Made by a program: the position numbers and the translations under genes
The notes under the pieces: model-generated
What the model saw: the letters and a program-made list of their open reading frames with translations, nothing else
The model's database searches: none
Told to the model about the DNA's origin: nothing
Part shown: piece by piece, positions 45,876 through 54,310 of the stretch
How positions within the stretch are numbered: position 1 is the stretch's first letter
Layout: every line of letters starts with the position of its first letter
DNA from: Streptomyces sp. RKAG290
Lineage (GTDB): Bacteria; Actinomycetota; Actinomycetes; Streptomycetales; Streptomycetaceae
DNA: 64,000 bases
Assembly (NCBI RefSeq): GCF_023701695.1
Contig: NZ_JAJOZC010000001.1
Span: 5,827,894 to 5,891,893 of the forward strand
Direction of reading: 5' to 3'

Positions 45876-46106
45876 ATGAAACAGTCAGCCGGATCCCGGC
45901 GTCACCTGCCTTCCAGTCCCTTCAACCGCCCGGCCCAGGCGGCCCCACCGGTCGAATTGTTCGATGTGGGCGACAGGGTGTCGCATGACCAGTTCGGGCT
46001 CGGTCGAGTCCTTGCTGTCGAGGGCGACAACGACGCAGTGCTCATCGACTTCTCGGGGCGACAGGGGAGGATCCTGAGCCCGTACTCCAAGCTGACCAAG
46101 CTCTGA
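45876..46106 (+). CDS. Small Tudor/SH3-like protein related to the UvrD C-terminus
   Basis: 76 residues. After a basic, proline-containing N-terminus the last 45 residues (FDVGDRVSHDQFGLGRVLAV, DAVLIDFSGRQGRILSPYSK) follow the pattern of the C-terminal Tudor-like domain that lets UvrD/PcrA helicases bind RNA polymerase. As a stand-alone protein it may bind RNA polymerase or nucleic acid; inference only. Followed by a clear hairpin. Confidence 0.75.
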   Translation: MKQSAGSRRHLPSSPFNRPAQAAPPVELFDVGDRVSHDQFGLGRVLAVEGDNDAVLIDFSGRQGRILSPYSKLTKL

Positions 46107-46155
46107 GAGAAGCGACGAGCACGCGCCGCGTCCGCCGTATCCCTCTGCCGACAGC

Positions 46156-46193
46156 CTTCAGGGGCACCCGCAACCAGCCGGGTGCCCCTGAAG
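46156..46193 (+). terminator. Hairpin terminator
   Basis: CTTCAGGGGCACCC and GGGTGCCCCTGAAG form a perfect 14-pair stem with a 10-base loop, 49 bases after the small Tudor-like gene. Confidence 0.75.
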
Positions 46194-46293
46194 CCGTTCC
46201 ACCGGCGCCCGGGGCCCTGTTCCGGCCCCCGACGGCGCCGGACAGGCCCTGAGCGAGTGGCCCAGGGGCCTCTCGCCCGGATCGCAAGACCCC

Positions 46294-46317
46294 AAGGGCT
46301 GTCCCGGGACAGCCCTT
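46294..46317 (-). terminator. Palindromic hairpin at the end of the TerD gene
   Basis: AAGGGCTGTCCC and GGGACAGCCCTT are perfect complements with no loop bases between them. It touches the TAA of the TerD gene. Confidence 0.6.
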
Positions 46318-47525
46318 AGAGGGACTGGGCGGCGGGCTTGACCATGCCGCGGACGGTGCGCGACTTCACGAAGTCGCCCATCGCGGTCATCTCCCACTCG
46401 CCGGAGAACTGCTTGATCAGCTTTGCCATGATCACGCCGGTCTGCGGCTCCGCGCCCGTCAGGTCGAAGCGGACCAGCTCCTCGCCGGTGGCCGCGTCGA
46501 TCAGCCGGCAGTAGGCCTTGGCCACCTCGGTGAACTTCTGGCCGGTGAACGAGTTGACCGTGAAGACCAGACCGGTCGCCTCCTGGGGGATCCGGCCCAG
46601 ATCGACGACGATCACCTCGTCGTCCCCCGCGCCCTCGCCCGTGAGGTTGTCGCCCGAGTGCTTGATGGCGCCGTTCAGGATGGAGAGCTTGCCGAAGTAG
46701 CAGCTGTCCAGGTGGTTGCGGTTCGGGCCGTAGGCGATCACCGAGGCGTCCAGGTCGATGTCCTTGCCGCGGAACGCGGGCTCCCAGCCGAGGCCCATCT
46801 TGACCTGGGAGAGCAGCGGCCGGCCGCCCTTGACCAGGGACACCGTCTGGTTCTTCTGCAGGCTGACCCGGCCCTTGTCGAGGTTGATCTTGCCCGAGGC
46901 CGGCGGCGCCGGAGGCGCGGCGGGCGGGGCCGGCGGCGCGGCCGGTGTCACGGGGGCGGCGATCCGCGGGTCCGCCGGGGCGGCGGCGGGGCCGGGGGTG
47001 CCACCGGTGCGGGAGCCGCGCCGGGTTCCTCGACCGAGACACCGAAGTCGGTGGCGATGCCTGCCAGCCCGTCGGCGTAGCCCTGGCCCACCGCACGGGC
47101 CTTCCAGGCGCCGCCCCGCAGATAGATCTCGATGACCACGAGCGCGGTCTCGGCGCCCAGCTGCGGCGGGGTGAAGGTGGCGAGCACGCTGCCGTCGTCC
47201 GCGTTGCGCACGGTGGCGGTGGGCTCGATGCCCTGGAAGGTCTGACCCGCTCCGTCCGGGCTCGCCGTGACGACGATCTTCTCGATGCCGGGCGGCACCG
47301 CGGCGGTGTCCACCACGATCGCGTCGGGCGCGGTGCCGCCGCCGGAGCGGTAGGTCACACCGGGGCCCGTGGGCTGGTTGTAGAAGATGAAGTCGTCGTC
47401 GGAGCGCACCTTGCCGTCGACGGTGAGCAGCAGGCCCGAGACGTCGAGCCGCACCGGGGCGGCGACGTCCACCGCCACGCGGGGGCGGAGAGAGGGATGT
47501 TCGAGCCGGGTGTCATAGCGGTCAT
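46316..47525 (-). CDS. Two-domain TerD-family protein, frameshifted as read
   Basis: Two TerD (tellurium resistance/stress) domains joined by a Pro/Ala linker. Domain 1: correct N-terminus is MTPGSNIPLS (ATG 47516 or 47525), then RVAVDVAAPVRLDVSGLLL and SDDDFIFYNQP. Domain 2: GKDIDLDASVIAYGPNRNHL, DDEVIVVDLGRIP and the TGQKFTEVAKAYCRL block. Acidic clusters fit calcium-binding sites. Two breaks are seen: the G5 run 47481-47485, and the linker near 46980. At the second, a GTGA overlap at 46948-46951 would allow two coupled genes instead of a fusion. Confidence 0.8.
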
Positions 47526-47654
47526 GCACGGGGTAACGAATGACCCGGCTTTGCCGTTCCCTTACCTTTGGGTGGCTTCGCCCGTACGGCGGCAGCGCCG
47601 GTTCCGCCCGGCCGTGTCAGCGCGGGTCACCCGTTGCCGGGGTGCCGGCGCGTG

Positions 47655-47873
47655 TCACCGGTTGCGCGGGTGGTTGCGGGCGGTGCGCTCGTTGCCGTGC
47701 TTGTACGCCCCGGTCCAGCGGGCCATCACCAGTTGCGCGTCACCCGACCCCACCTCTGCCAGGAACTTCTCCGCCCGGCCGCCGCGCAGGGTGCCCGCGG
47801 GGCGGCCGTGGTGGGTGATCGTGACGCTGTCGTCGCCGTGCTGCTCGTACCGGAATCCGGAAGGTCTCGCCAT
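47655..47873 (-). CDS. Small conserved protein, 72 residues
   Basis: MARPSGFRYEQHGDDSVTITHHGR continues to RAEKFLAEVGSGDAQLVMARWTG and a basic tail (GNERTARNHPRNR). It has good coding character and no signal or membrane segment. I do not recognise the family. ATG 47873 has no strong ribosome site. Transcribed alone downstream of the udh terminator. Confidence 0.65.
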   Translation of the reverse strand: MARPSGFRYEQHGDDSVTITHHGRPAGTLRGGRAEKFLAEVGSGDAQLVMARWTGAYKHGNERTARNHPRNR

Positions 47874-47912
47874 GCCGCCACATCCTGCCCGCCCGGGACC
47901 GGCGGGGCCACT

Positions 47913-47949
47913 GCCTTTCCGGCGCCGGCCGGGCGGGAGCCGGAAAGGC
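47913..47949 (-). terminator. Terminator of the uronate dehydrogenase gene
   Basis: GCCTTTCCGGC and GCCGGAAAGGC form a perfect 11-pair stem with a GC-rich 15-base loop, 10 bases after the udh stop on the minus strand. Confidence 0.65.
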
Positions 47950-47958
47950 GGATCGCGC

Positions 47959-48768
47959 TCAGTAAGGCCAGATCGGCGGGTTGGTGCAGAAGTGGCCGCC
48001 GAGGTGGGCGTGATCCGGGTTGTCCGGGTCCAGCTCGCCCTGTTCGGCGATGAGCTTCGCCGCGTACGGCTCCGAGTCGTCCCTCGGCTCGTAGCCGAGC
48101 GCACGGGCCGTCGTCAGGTCCCACCACAGCCGGGTGTTGTCGGAGGAGCCGTGGATGACGGTGTGGCCCACGTTCTCGGCGGTGAGCGCGGCGTCGAAGA
48201 GCCGGGCACCGTCGCCGGGGCTCATCCAGACGGACAGCATCCGTACGGATGTCGGCTCCGGGAAGCAGGAGCCGATGCGCACGGAGACGGTCTCCAGGCC
48301 GTGCCGGTCCCAGTAGAGCTGAGCGAGGTCCTCGCCGAAGGACTTGGAGAGGCCGTAGAAGGTGTCGGGACGGCGAGGGGTGCCGATGGGGATCAGCGGG
48401 TCGCCCGGAAGCGGGCGCGGGGTGAATCCGACGGCGTGGTTGGAGGAGGCGAAGACGATCCGCCCCACGCCCTCGGCGAGCGCGGCCTCGTAGAGGTTGT
48501 ACGTGCCCTCGATGTTCGCCCGCAGAATCTTGTCGAACGAGGCTTCCAGGGAGATCCCCGCAAGGTGGATGATCGCGTCGACACCCCGCACGGCCTCGCG
48601 CAGCGCCTCCTTGTCGCCGAGATCCGCGGTGATCGCGTCCGGCTCGCCCTCGACGGGGACCATGTCGAAGAGGCGGAGCTCGTAGCCGTGGGCGGGCAGC
48701 AGTCCGCGCATCAGGGTGCCGAGGCCGCCTGCGGCGCCGGTGAGCAGGACGGTGCGGGGAGCGGGCAT
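47959..48768 (-). CDS. udh: Uronate dehydrogenase
   Basis: 269-residue extended-SDR enzyme that oxidises D-galacturonate or D-glucuronate with NAD+ to the aldaro-lactone. It has LTGAAGGLG, IIHLAGISLE, IVFASSNHAVG, the catalytic YGLSK and the RIGSCFPEPTSVRMLSVW stretch that closely follows the Agrobacterium enzyme. ATG 48768 (MPAPRTVLLTG) is used; the longer in-frame start adds a non-typical tail. It faces a ketodeoxyglucarate dehydratase gene divergently, so uronic acids from pectin would flow from one to the other. Confidence 0.88.
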   Translation of the reverse strand: MPAPRTVLLTGAAGGLGTLMRGLLPAHGYELRLFDMVPVEGEPDAITADLGDKEALREAVRGVDAIIHLAGISLEASFDKILRANIEGTYNLYEAALAEGVGRIVFASSNHAVGFTPRPLPGDPLIPIGTPRRPDTFYGLSKSFGEDLAQLYWDRHGLETVSVRIGSCFPEPTSVRMLSVWMSPGDGARLFDAALTAENVGHTVIHGSSDNTRLWWDLTTARALGYEPRDDSEPYAAKLIAEQGELDPDNPDHAHLGGHFCTNPPIWPY

Positions 48769-49003
48769 ACGCGGATCTCCTCGGTACATACGCGCGGCGG
48801 GCACGCGGGACACGGACGCGCCGTACTGCGGGTACGGGTACGCATCCTGTCAAATCCATGGACGGAATTCACATGCATGGACAAGCTAAGAAGTGATGCG
48901 CTATCGCGTCAAGTGTTGCGCACGTCTCGTGCGCCGCTCCGGCGGAGTGTCTCACTCGTTCTCGATCGGCTCGCGACGAACCAACCGGCCGGGGGTACTC
49001 GTC

Positions 49004-49033
49004 TTGACCTGTGCCGAGCGGCTGCTTTAGCGT
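49004..49033 (+). promoter_or_regulatory. Promoter of the kdgD operon with adjacent palindromes
   Basis: TTGACC (49004-49009) and TAGCGT (49028-49033) are 18 bases apart, a good Streptomyces housekeeping promoter. TTCATGAA (49041-49048), a perfect 8-base palindrome, lies at the expected start site. Upstream, TCCATGGA (48855-48862) is another palindrome. The 331-base space 48769-49099 holds no gene. Confidence 0.5.
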
Positions 49034-49099
49034 GAGGGCGTTCATGAATATGGACGCCAATCAGAATTGTGCACGCCTGAACCTGCTCAGGGAGCGCCC

Positions 49100-50062
49100 G
49101 TGACCTCAGCCCCACTCGCCGCCCGACTCACCGCTGTCGCCGGGCCGCTCTTCTTCCCCGTCACCGCCTACGGACCCGACGGCTCCGTCGACCTCGACGC
49201 CTTCCGCGCGCATGTGCGCACCGGCATCGATGCCGGCGCGGCCGCCGTCTTCGCCTGCTGCGGCACGGGTGAGTTCCACGCCCTGACGCCCGAGGAGTTC
49301 CACCTCGTCGTCGCCGCGGCCGTCGAGGAGACCGCGGGCCAGGTGCCGGTCGTCGCGGGCGCCGGGTACGGCACCGCCCTGGCGGTGCAGTACGCGAAGC
49401 TCGCCGAGGAGGCGGGCGCGGACGGGCTCCTCGCCATGCCTCCCTACCTGGTCGTCGCCGACCAGGAGGGGCTGCTGGCCCACTACACGGCGCTGGCCGC
49501 CGCCACCGCACTGGAGACGATCGTCTACCAGCGGGACAACGCCGTCTTCACCCCGCAGACCGTGGTCGCCCTGGCGCAGACGCCGGGCATCATCGGCCTC
49601 AAGGACGGCTTCGGCGACCTCGACCTCATGCAGCGGATCGTCAGCGCCGTCCGCACCGGACTGCCCGGCCGGGACTTCCTGTACTTCAACGGACTGCCCA
49701 CCGCCGAGCTCACCGGCCTCGCCTACCGGGGCATCGGCGTCACGCTCTACTCCTCCGCCGTCTTCGCCTTCGCGCCCGACATCGCCCTGGCCTTCTACCG
49801 GGCCCTGGAGGCGGGCGACGACGACGGGGTCAACGCGCTGCTCGACCACTTCTACCGGCCGCTCGTCGAACTGCGGGCCAAGGGCAACGGCTACGCCGTC
49901 TCGCTGGTCAAGGCGGCCGTCCGGCTGGGGGGCCTGGACGTCGGCGAGGTGCGCAGCCCGCTCACCGAGCCGTCGGCCGCGCACATCAAGGAGCTGACCG
50001 AGATCATCGCGAGCGGCCGCGCGCTGCTGGAGCGCGGCAGCGACGCGGGGGAGCGCGGGTGA
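49100..50062 (+). CDS. kdgD: 5-dehydro-4-deoxyglucarate dehydratase (KDG dehydratase)
   Basis: DapA-fold enzyme that dehydrates and decarboxylates 5-keto-4-deoxy-D-glucarate to 2-oxoglutarate semialdehyde. The 320-residue chain has FFPVTAYGPDGSVD, CCGTGEFHALTPEE, GAGYGTALAVQYA, MPPYLVVADQEGL, the catalytic lysine in IIGLKDGFGDLDLMQRI and LGGLPTAE-like FNGLPTAELTGLA, all shared with this subfamily. GTG 49100 follows GGGAG. Overlaps the next gene by GTGA. The partner dehydrogenase for the semialdehyde and an aldarate dehydratase are not in the window. Confidence 0.86.
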   Translation: MTSAPLAARLTAVAGPLFFPVTAYGPDGSVDLDAFRAHVRTGIDAGAAAVFACCGTGEFHALTPEEFHLVVAAAVEETAGQVPVVAGAGYGTALAVQYAKLAEEAGADGLLAMPPYLVVADQEGLLAHYTALAAATALETIVYQRDNAVFTPQTVVALAQTPGIIGLKDGFGDLDLMQRIVSAVRTGLPGRDFLYFNGLPTAELTGLAYRGIGVTLYSSAVFAFAPDIALAFYRALEAGDDDGVNALLDHFYRPLVELRAKGNGYAVSLVKAAVRLGGLDVGEVRSPLTEPSAAHIKELTEIIASGRALLERGSDAGERG

Positions 50063-51237
50063 GGACCTCCGCCTTCCTGTACCCCTGGGACATCGTCGGC
50101 GACCCGGACGCGGCCGCCCGCGTCGCGGACCTCGGCGTCCAGCAGGTGACGCTCGCCTCCGCCTACCACTCCACCCGGGCGCTGACGCCGCGCCACCCCG
50201 CCCGCCGCATCGTCACGGCCGAGCACGCCGCGGTGCTCTACCCGCCGGACGCCGCACGGTGGGCGGGGCGCGGGCTGCGCCCCTACCGGCAGTCCTGGGT
50301 GGCCTCGGAAGACCCCTACGCCGAGGCCGCCGAGGCCCTGGCCGGAGCCGGCCTCCAGGTACACAGCTGGGTGGTCCTCGCCCACAACTCCCGGCTGGGC
50401 GCGGAACGTCCGGACACCTCCGTGGTCAACGCCTACGGGGACCGCTACCCGTGGGCGCCGTGCATCGCGCAGCCCGCGGTCCGCGCCTACCTGACCGACC
50501 TGGCGGCGGAGGCGGCCGTACGCGGCGGCACGCACGGCACCGAGCTGGAGTCCTGCGGCTGGTACGGCTTCGCCCATCTGCACGCCCACGACAAGGTCGC
50601 CGGGGTCGGGCTCGGTGAGGCGGCGCAGTACCTGATGTCGCTCTGCTTCTGCGCCGACTGCCGGGCCGGGTACGCCGGCCACGGCCTGGACGCTGACGAG
50701 CTGAGCCGGGCGGTGCGCCGGGCGCTGGAGCCGGCCTGGTCCGGTCCGGGCGCCCCGGAAGCCGGCTGGTCCGGTGTCGAGAAGCTGCTCGGCGGCACTC
50801 TCGCGGCCGCCACCCTCCAGTGGCGCACCGAGGTGGCCCGGGGGCTCCAGGAGTCGGCGGTCGCCGCCGTACGGGCCGCCGCCGCACCGGAGTTCCAGGT
50901 GCTGCTGCACGCCGATCCCGCGCCGTACCGCTCCGGTGCGAACGTGGGCGTCGACCCGGAGCACATCCTGTCCGTGGCGGACGGTGTGGTGCTGCCCTGC
51001 ACCGGCGCCGACGCGGCGCGCGAGGCCGTGCTCGGGCCGTTCGCCGGCCGCGAGGGCGTCCTGGCTGCCAACCTCACCGTGGTGAGCGGGATGGGCGGCA
51101 GTCCGGGCACGGTGCGGCGCGACGCCGAGCACGCGGCCTCGCTGGGCGCGAACCAACTGCGCCTGTATCACGCCGGGCTGGCCTCGGGCCCGGACCTCGA
51201 AGCCGTCGCCGGAGCGCTCTCACACCTCGGTCGCTGA
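50059..51237 (+). CDS. Uncharacterised TIM-barrel-like protein
   Basis: 392 residues, no signal peptide. Features suggesting a glycoside-hydrolase-like TIM barrel are YRQSWVASEDPYAEAAEALAGAG, the strand VHSWVVLAHNSRLG, the WAPCIAQPAVRAYLTDLAAE motif resembling the substrate-side strand of GH-A-type hypothetical hydrolases, TELESCGWYGF (Glu162/Glu164, Cys166) and CFCADC (Cys196, Cys198, Cys201). A cluster of His173/175/177 follows. Acidic residues suitable for catalysis exist but cannot be assigned. GTGA overlap with kdgD means it is made with that enzyme, so it may process a sugar acid or its glycoside. Its end overlaps the convergent MFS gene by 18 bases. Confidence 0.75.
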   Translation: MRTSAFLYPWDIVGDPDAAARVADLGVQQVTLASAYHSTRALTPRHPARRIVTAEHAAVLYPPDAARWAGRGLRPYRQSWVASEDPYAEAAEALAGAGLQVHSWVVLAHNSRLGAERPDTSVVNAYGDRYPWAPCIAQPAVRAYLTDLAAEAAVRGGTHGTELESCGWYGFAHLHAHDKVAGVGLGEAAQYLMSLCFCADCRAGYAGHGLDADELSRAVRRALEPAWSGPGAPEAGWSGVEKLLGGTLAAATLQWRTEVARGLQESAVAAVRAAAAPEFQVLLHADPAPYRSGANVGVDPEHILSVADGVVLPCTGADAAREAVLGPFAGREGVLAANLTVVSGMGGSPGTVRRDAEHAASLGANQLRLYHAGLASGPDLEAVAGALSHLGR

Positions 51238-52461
51238 CGCACGCGGACCGGCGGGGACCCGCGCCTGCGGCCCCCGCCGCCCCGTGACCAGCAGCCCCGC
51301 CGGCACCAGCGCCAGCACGCCCACGAGGGGCAGCAGTACCTGGACGTCCACCAGGGCGACCAGTCCCGCGCCGAGCGCCAGTGCCACGGCGTTGGGCGCC
51401 ATCATCAGGGTGCCGGCGGTCGCTGCCGTGCGGCCCAGCAGCGCGTCCGGCGTCTCCCGCTGCACCGCCGTCATCGCGGCGATCAGCACACACGGCAGCC
51501 CGGCCCCGATCAGGGCGCAGGCCCCCAGGGCCACTGTGTCGTACGGCAGCGCCCGCAGCCCCACCCCCACCGCGAACACGGCGATCCCCGCCGCCGAGAA
51601 CACCCGCTCCGGCAACCGCCGCAGCAGTGGCCCGGCCAGCAGCCCGACCGTGACGGACCCGGCGCCCTGTGCCACGGAGAGCACACCCGCGTACGCGGGG
51701 GAGTGGCCGAGCGTCCCGTCCACGACGGCGTACAGCGTCGCCCCGTTGAGCCCGGCGCACAGCATCGTGACCGATCCGGCGAGCACCAGCGGCCGCAGCG
51801 CGGGCGACCCCCACACCTGCCGCATCCCGGCTGCCCGGCCGCCCGTCAGCTCCCCGGCCGCGGCCCGGTCCGGCCGCTGTGCCCGCAGCCGCCCGTAGAG
51901 CCCGGCGGCCAGCGCGAAGGAGACCGCGTCCAGCAGGGCCACCGAAGCGCCGCCGAAGCGGGCGTAGAGCGCCGCGCCGGTGAGCGGGGCCAGCAGCTTC
52001 ATGCCCTCGTTCGCCATCATCCGCAAGCCGTTGAAGTCGCCCAGCAGGCGGGCGTCGACGGCCTGCGCGACCAGGGCCGACTCGGCCGAGTCCATCAGGA
52101 CGGAGCCGCAGCCGTACAGCAGGAGCACCGCGAACAGGATCCAGACCCGTCCCGCCGAGTCCACCGCGGTCGCCGTGGTCAGCAACAGGGCCATGACGAC
52201 GTTCGACCACACCAGCAGCGGCTTCCTGGGCAGCCGGTCGGCAAGCGCCCCGAGGAGCGGTCCGAAGAGCACCGGCAGCCAGACGGCGAAGAGGGCGAGC
52301 GCCGCCAGACTGTCCGAGTCCGTCAGCGACTTGACCCAGACCCCGGCCGCCAGCGACATCGCGGAGCTGCCGAATCCGGACACGACCACCGCCGCCAGGA
52401 ACAGCCCGGCCGTCCCGTCCCGCAGTACCCGACCTGTCGCCGACCCTGCCAACCCGCCCAC
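51220..52461 (-). CDS. MFS transporter
   Basis: 413 residues and 12 predicted helices, with the intracellular loop LADRLPRKPLLVW in the first half (the DxxxR-type MFS motif). It resembles the exporter-like DHA/MFS_3 group rather than sugar permeases. Its position inside a sugar-acid region could mean it belongs to it, but it is transcribed away from both neighbours. GTG start at 52461. Confidence 0.85.
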   Translation of the reverse strand: MGGLAGSATGRVLRDGTAGLFLAAVVVSGFGSSAMSLAAGVWVKSLTDSDSLAALALFAVWLPVLFGPLLGALADRLPRKPLLVWSNVVMALLLTTATAVDSAGRVWILFAVLLLYGCGSVLMDSAESALVAQAVDARLLGDFNGLRMMANEGMKLLAPLTGAALYARFGGASVALLDAVSFALAAGLYGRLRAQRPDRAAAGELTGGRAAGMRQVWGSPALRPLVLAGSVTMLCAGLNGATLYAVVDGTLGHSPAYAGVLSVAQGAGSVTVGLLAGPLLRRLPERVFSAAGIAVFAVGVGLRALPYDTVALGACALIGAGLPCVLIAAMTAVQRETPDALLGRTAATAGTLMMAPNAVALALGAGLVALVDVQVLLPLVGVLALVPAGLLVTGRRGPQARVPAGPRASATEV

Positions 52462-52623
52462 CGAACCTCCCTGACCCGCACGTGTGTGACGCGGTCAGGC
52501 TGGCCGGTAAGGCCGTTGCGGGGCATCGGGAGGAATCCGTAGGCCACCCGGCGGGCGCGGCCCGGCCCCGCGATCGGTGTACGGCACACGTCGTAGTCCG
52601 GCGAAGTTCTTCTGTCAGAAGCG

Positions 52624-52684
52624 TTGACGAAACATTCCCGGCGCCTCTAGCTTCATCGCGTCGTACTTCGTACGTCATATATGA
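52624..52684 (+). promoter_or_regulatory. Promoter and palindrome of the GntR-led operon
   Basis: TTGACG (52624-52629) and TAGCTT (52648-52653) are 18 bases apart. A perfect 10-base palindrome, TCATATATGA (52675-52684), lies about 15 bases past the expected start site, in an unusually AT-rich stretch. This arrangement suggests repression by the GntR protein made from it. Confidence 0.55.
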
Positions 52685-52718
52685 GACGCGATACGCGAGA
52701 TGCGAGAGCCCTTCACCC

Positions 52719-53375
52719 ATGACCTTTGCGCCCACCCCGATTCCGTCCCGCACCCAGTACGTGCTGGAGGCGATCAAGCACGCGATCCTCACGGCGCAGC
52801 TGAGACCAGGGCAGGCGCTCGTGGAGACCGAGCTCGCCGCACAGTTCGGGGTCTCCAAGACCCCCGTCCGTGAGGCGCTCAAGACCCTCGCCGGTACCGG
52901 GCTCGTCGTCATGAGCCAGTACAAGGGCGCGATCGTGCGGCTGGTCGACGCGACCATGGCCAGGGAGGTGTACGACGTGCGGCTGCTGCTCGAACCGGAG
53001 GCGCTGCGCCGCTCCATCACCCGCAGGGCCTCGCTGGACGAGGCCCAGGAGGCCCTGGAGCGGGCCGACTCGGCCGGTGACAAGGCGGACAGGTCGCTCG
53101 CCAACCGGGACTTCCACCGGGCGCTCTACCTGCCCTGCGGCAATCCGCTGCTGGCGCGGATGCTCGACGAGGTCCGGGACCAGGCCGCGCTCGTGTCGAC
53201 CGTCGCCTGGGCGACCGTCCCGTCCTGGGAGCGGGAGGCGGCCGAGCACCGGGAGATCCTGCGGCTCGCGCTCGCCGACGACGCGGACGCGGCGGCCGGG
53301 GCCCTGCACGACCACATCGCGTCGTTCGTCCGCCGCGCGTTCCCCGACGACGAAGACGGGGGTGACGCGGCGTGA
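52719..53375 (+). CDS. GntR/FadR-family transcriptional regulator
   Basis: 218 residues: winged helix (about 12-75, LAAQFGVSKTPVREALKTLAGTGLV) and an FCD domain with the metal-ligand blocks NRDFHRALYLP and EHREILRLALAD plus ALHDHIASF. First gene of a coupled run with a DapA-family enzyme and a sugar-acid dehydratase, so its inducer is probably an aldonate or its keto-deoxy derivative. ATG 52719. Confidence 0.88.
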   Translation: MTFAPTPIPSRTQYVLEAIKHAILTAQLRPGQALVETELAAQFGVSKTPVREALKTLAGTGLVVMSQYKGAIVRLVDATMAREVYDVRLLLEPEALRRSITRRASLDEAQEALERADSAGDKADRSLANRDFHRALYLPCGNPLLARMLDEVRDQAALVSTVAWATVPSWEREAAEHREILRLALADDADAAAGALHDHIASFVRRAFPDDEDGGDAA

Positions 53376-53407
53376 ACCACCGGCACACCGAAGAAAGGCC
53401 AGTCCGC

Positions 53408-54310
53408 ATGGACCTCACACCGCTGAAGGCGGCCCTGGCAGATGTCGTGGCGATCCCGGTGACCCCGTTCGCCGCGGACGGCACCATCGACACGGCGGCG
53501 CACCGCGCCCTGCTGCGAAGGCTGCTCGACGGCGGCGTAGGCATCCTCACCCCGAACGGCAACACCGGGGAGTTCTACGCGCTCACCCCCGAGGAGCGGC
53601 GCACGGTCACCGAGCTGACCATCGACGAGGCCGGCGGCCGCGCCGCGGTCCTGGTCGGGGTCGGGCACGACGTGCCGACCGCGGTGGCCGCCGCCGAGCA
53701 CGCCAGGGACACCGGCGCCGAGATGGTGATGGTGCACCAGCCCGTCCACCCGTACGTCTCGCAGGACGGCTGGGTCGACTACCACCGGGCCATCGCCGAG
53801 GCCGTTCCCGGGCTGGGGGTCGTCCCCTACATCCGCAACCCGCAGCTCGACGGCGAGTGCCTGGCCGCGCTCGCCGACAGCTGCCCCAACGTCATCGGCG
53901 TCAAGTACGCCGTCCCGGACGCCGCCCGCTTCGCCGCCTTCGCCCGGGACGCGGGGCTGGAGCGCTTCGTCTGGATCGCCGGCCTCGCCGAGCTGTACGC
54001 CCCCGCCTACTTCTCCGCGGGCGCCACCGGATTCACCTCCGGTCTCGTCAACGTCGCCCCCGGCGTCTCGCTCGCCATGCTCCAGGCACTGCGGGCCGGC
54101 GACCACCCGGCCGCGATGAAGGTCTGGGAGCAGATCCGCCGCTTCGAGGAGCTGCGCGCCGACCGGCAGTCCGCCAACAACGTGACGGTCGTCAAGGAGG
54201 CCCTGTCCTCGCTCGGCCTGTGCCGCCGCGACGTGCGCCCGCCCAGCCGGGTGCTGCCCGAGGCACAGCGCGCCGAGGTCGCCGACCAGATCGCGGGGTG
54301 GTCCATATGA
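53408..54310 (+). CDS. DapA-family dehydratase/aldolase for a keto-deoxy sugar acid
   Basis: 300 residues, DapA fold: IPVTPFAADGTID, NGNTGEFYALTPEE (substrate loop), VGVGHDVPTAVAAAEHA and the Schiff-base lysine in VIGVKYAVPDA. The next gene makes 2-keto-3-deoxy-L-arabonate, and in the oxidative pentose pathways the following enzyme is precisely a DapA-family dehydratase giving 2-oxoglutarate semialdehyde or an aldolase giving pyruvate and glycolaldehyde. Which it is cannot be told. ATG 53408 after GAAAGG; overlaps the next gene by ATGA. Confidence 0.8.
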   Translation: MDLTPLKAALADVVAIPVTPFAADGTIDTAAHRALLRRLLDGGVGILTPNGNTGEFYALTPEERRTVTELTIDEAGGRAAVLVGVGHDVPTAVAAAEHARDTGAEMVMVHQPVHPYVSQDGWVDYHRAIAEAVPGLGVVPYIRNPQLDGECLAALADSCPNVIGVKYAVPDAARFAAFARDAGLERFVWIAGLAELYAPAYFSAGATGFTSGLVNVAPGVSLAMLQALRAGDHPAAMKVWEQIRRFEELRADRQSANNVTVVKEALSSLGLCRRDVRPPSRVLPEAQRAEVADQIAGWSI

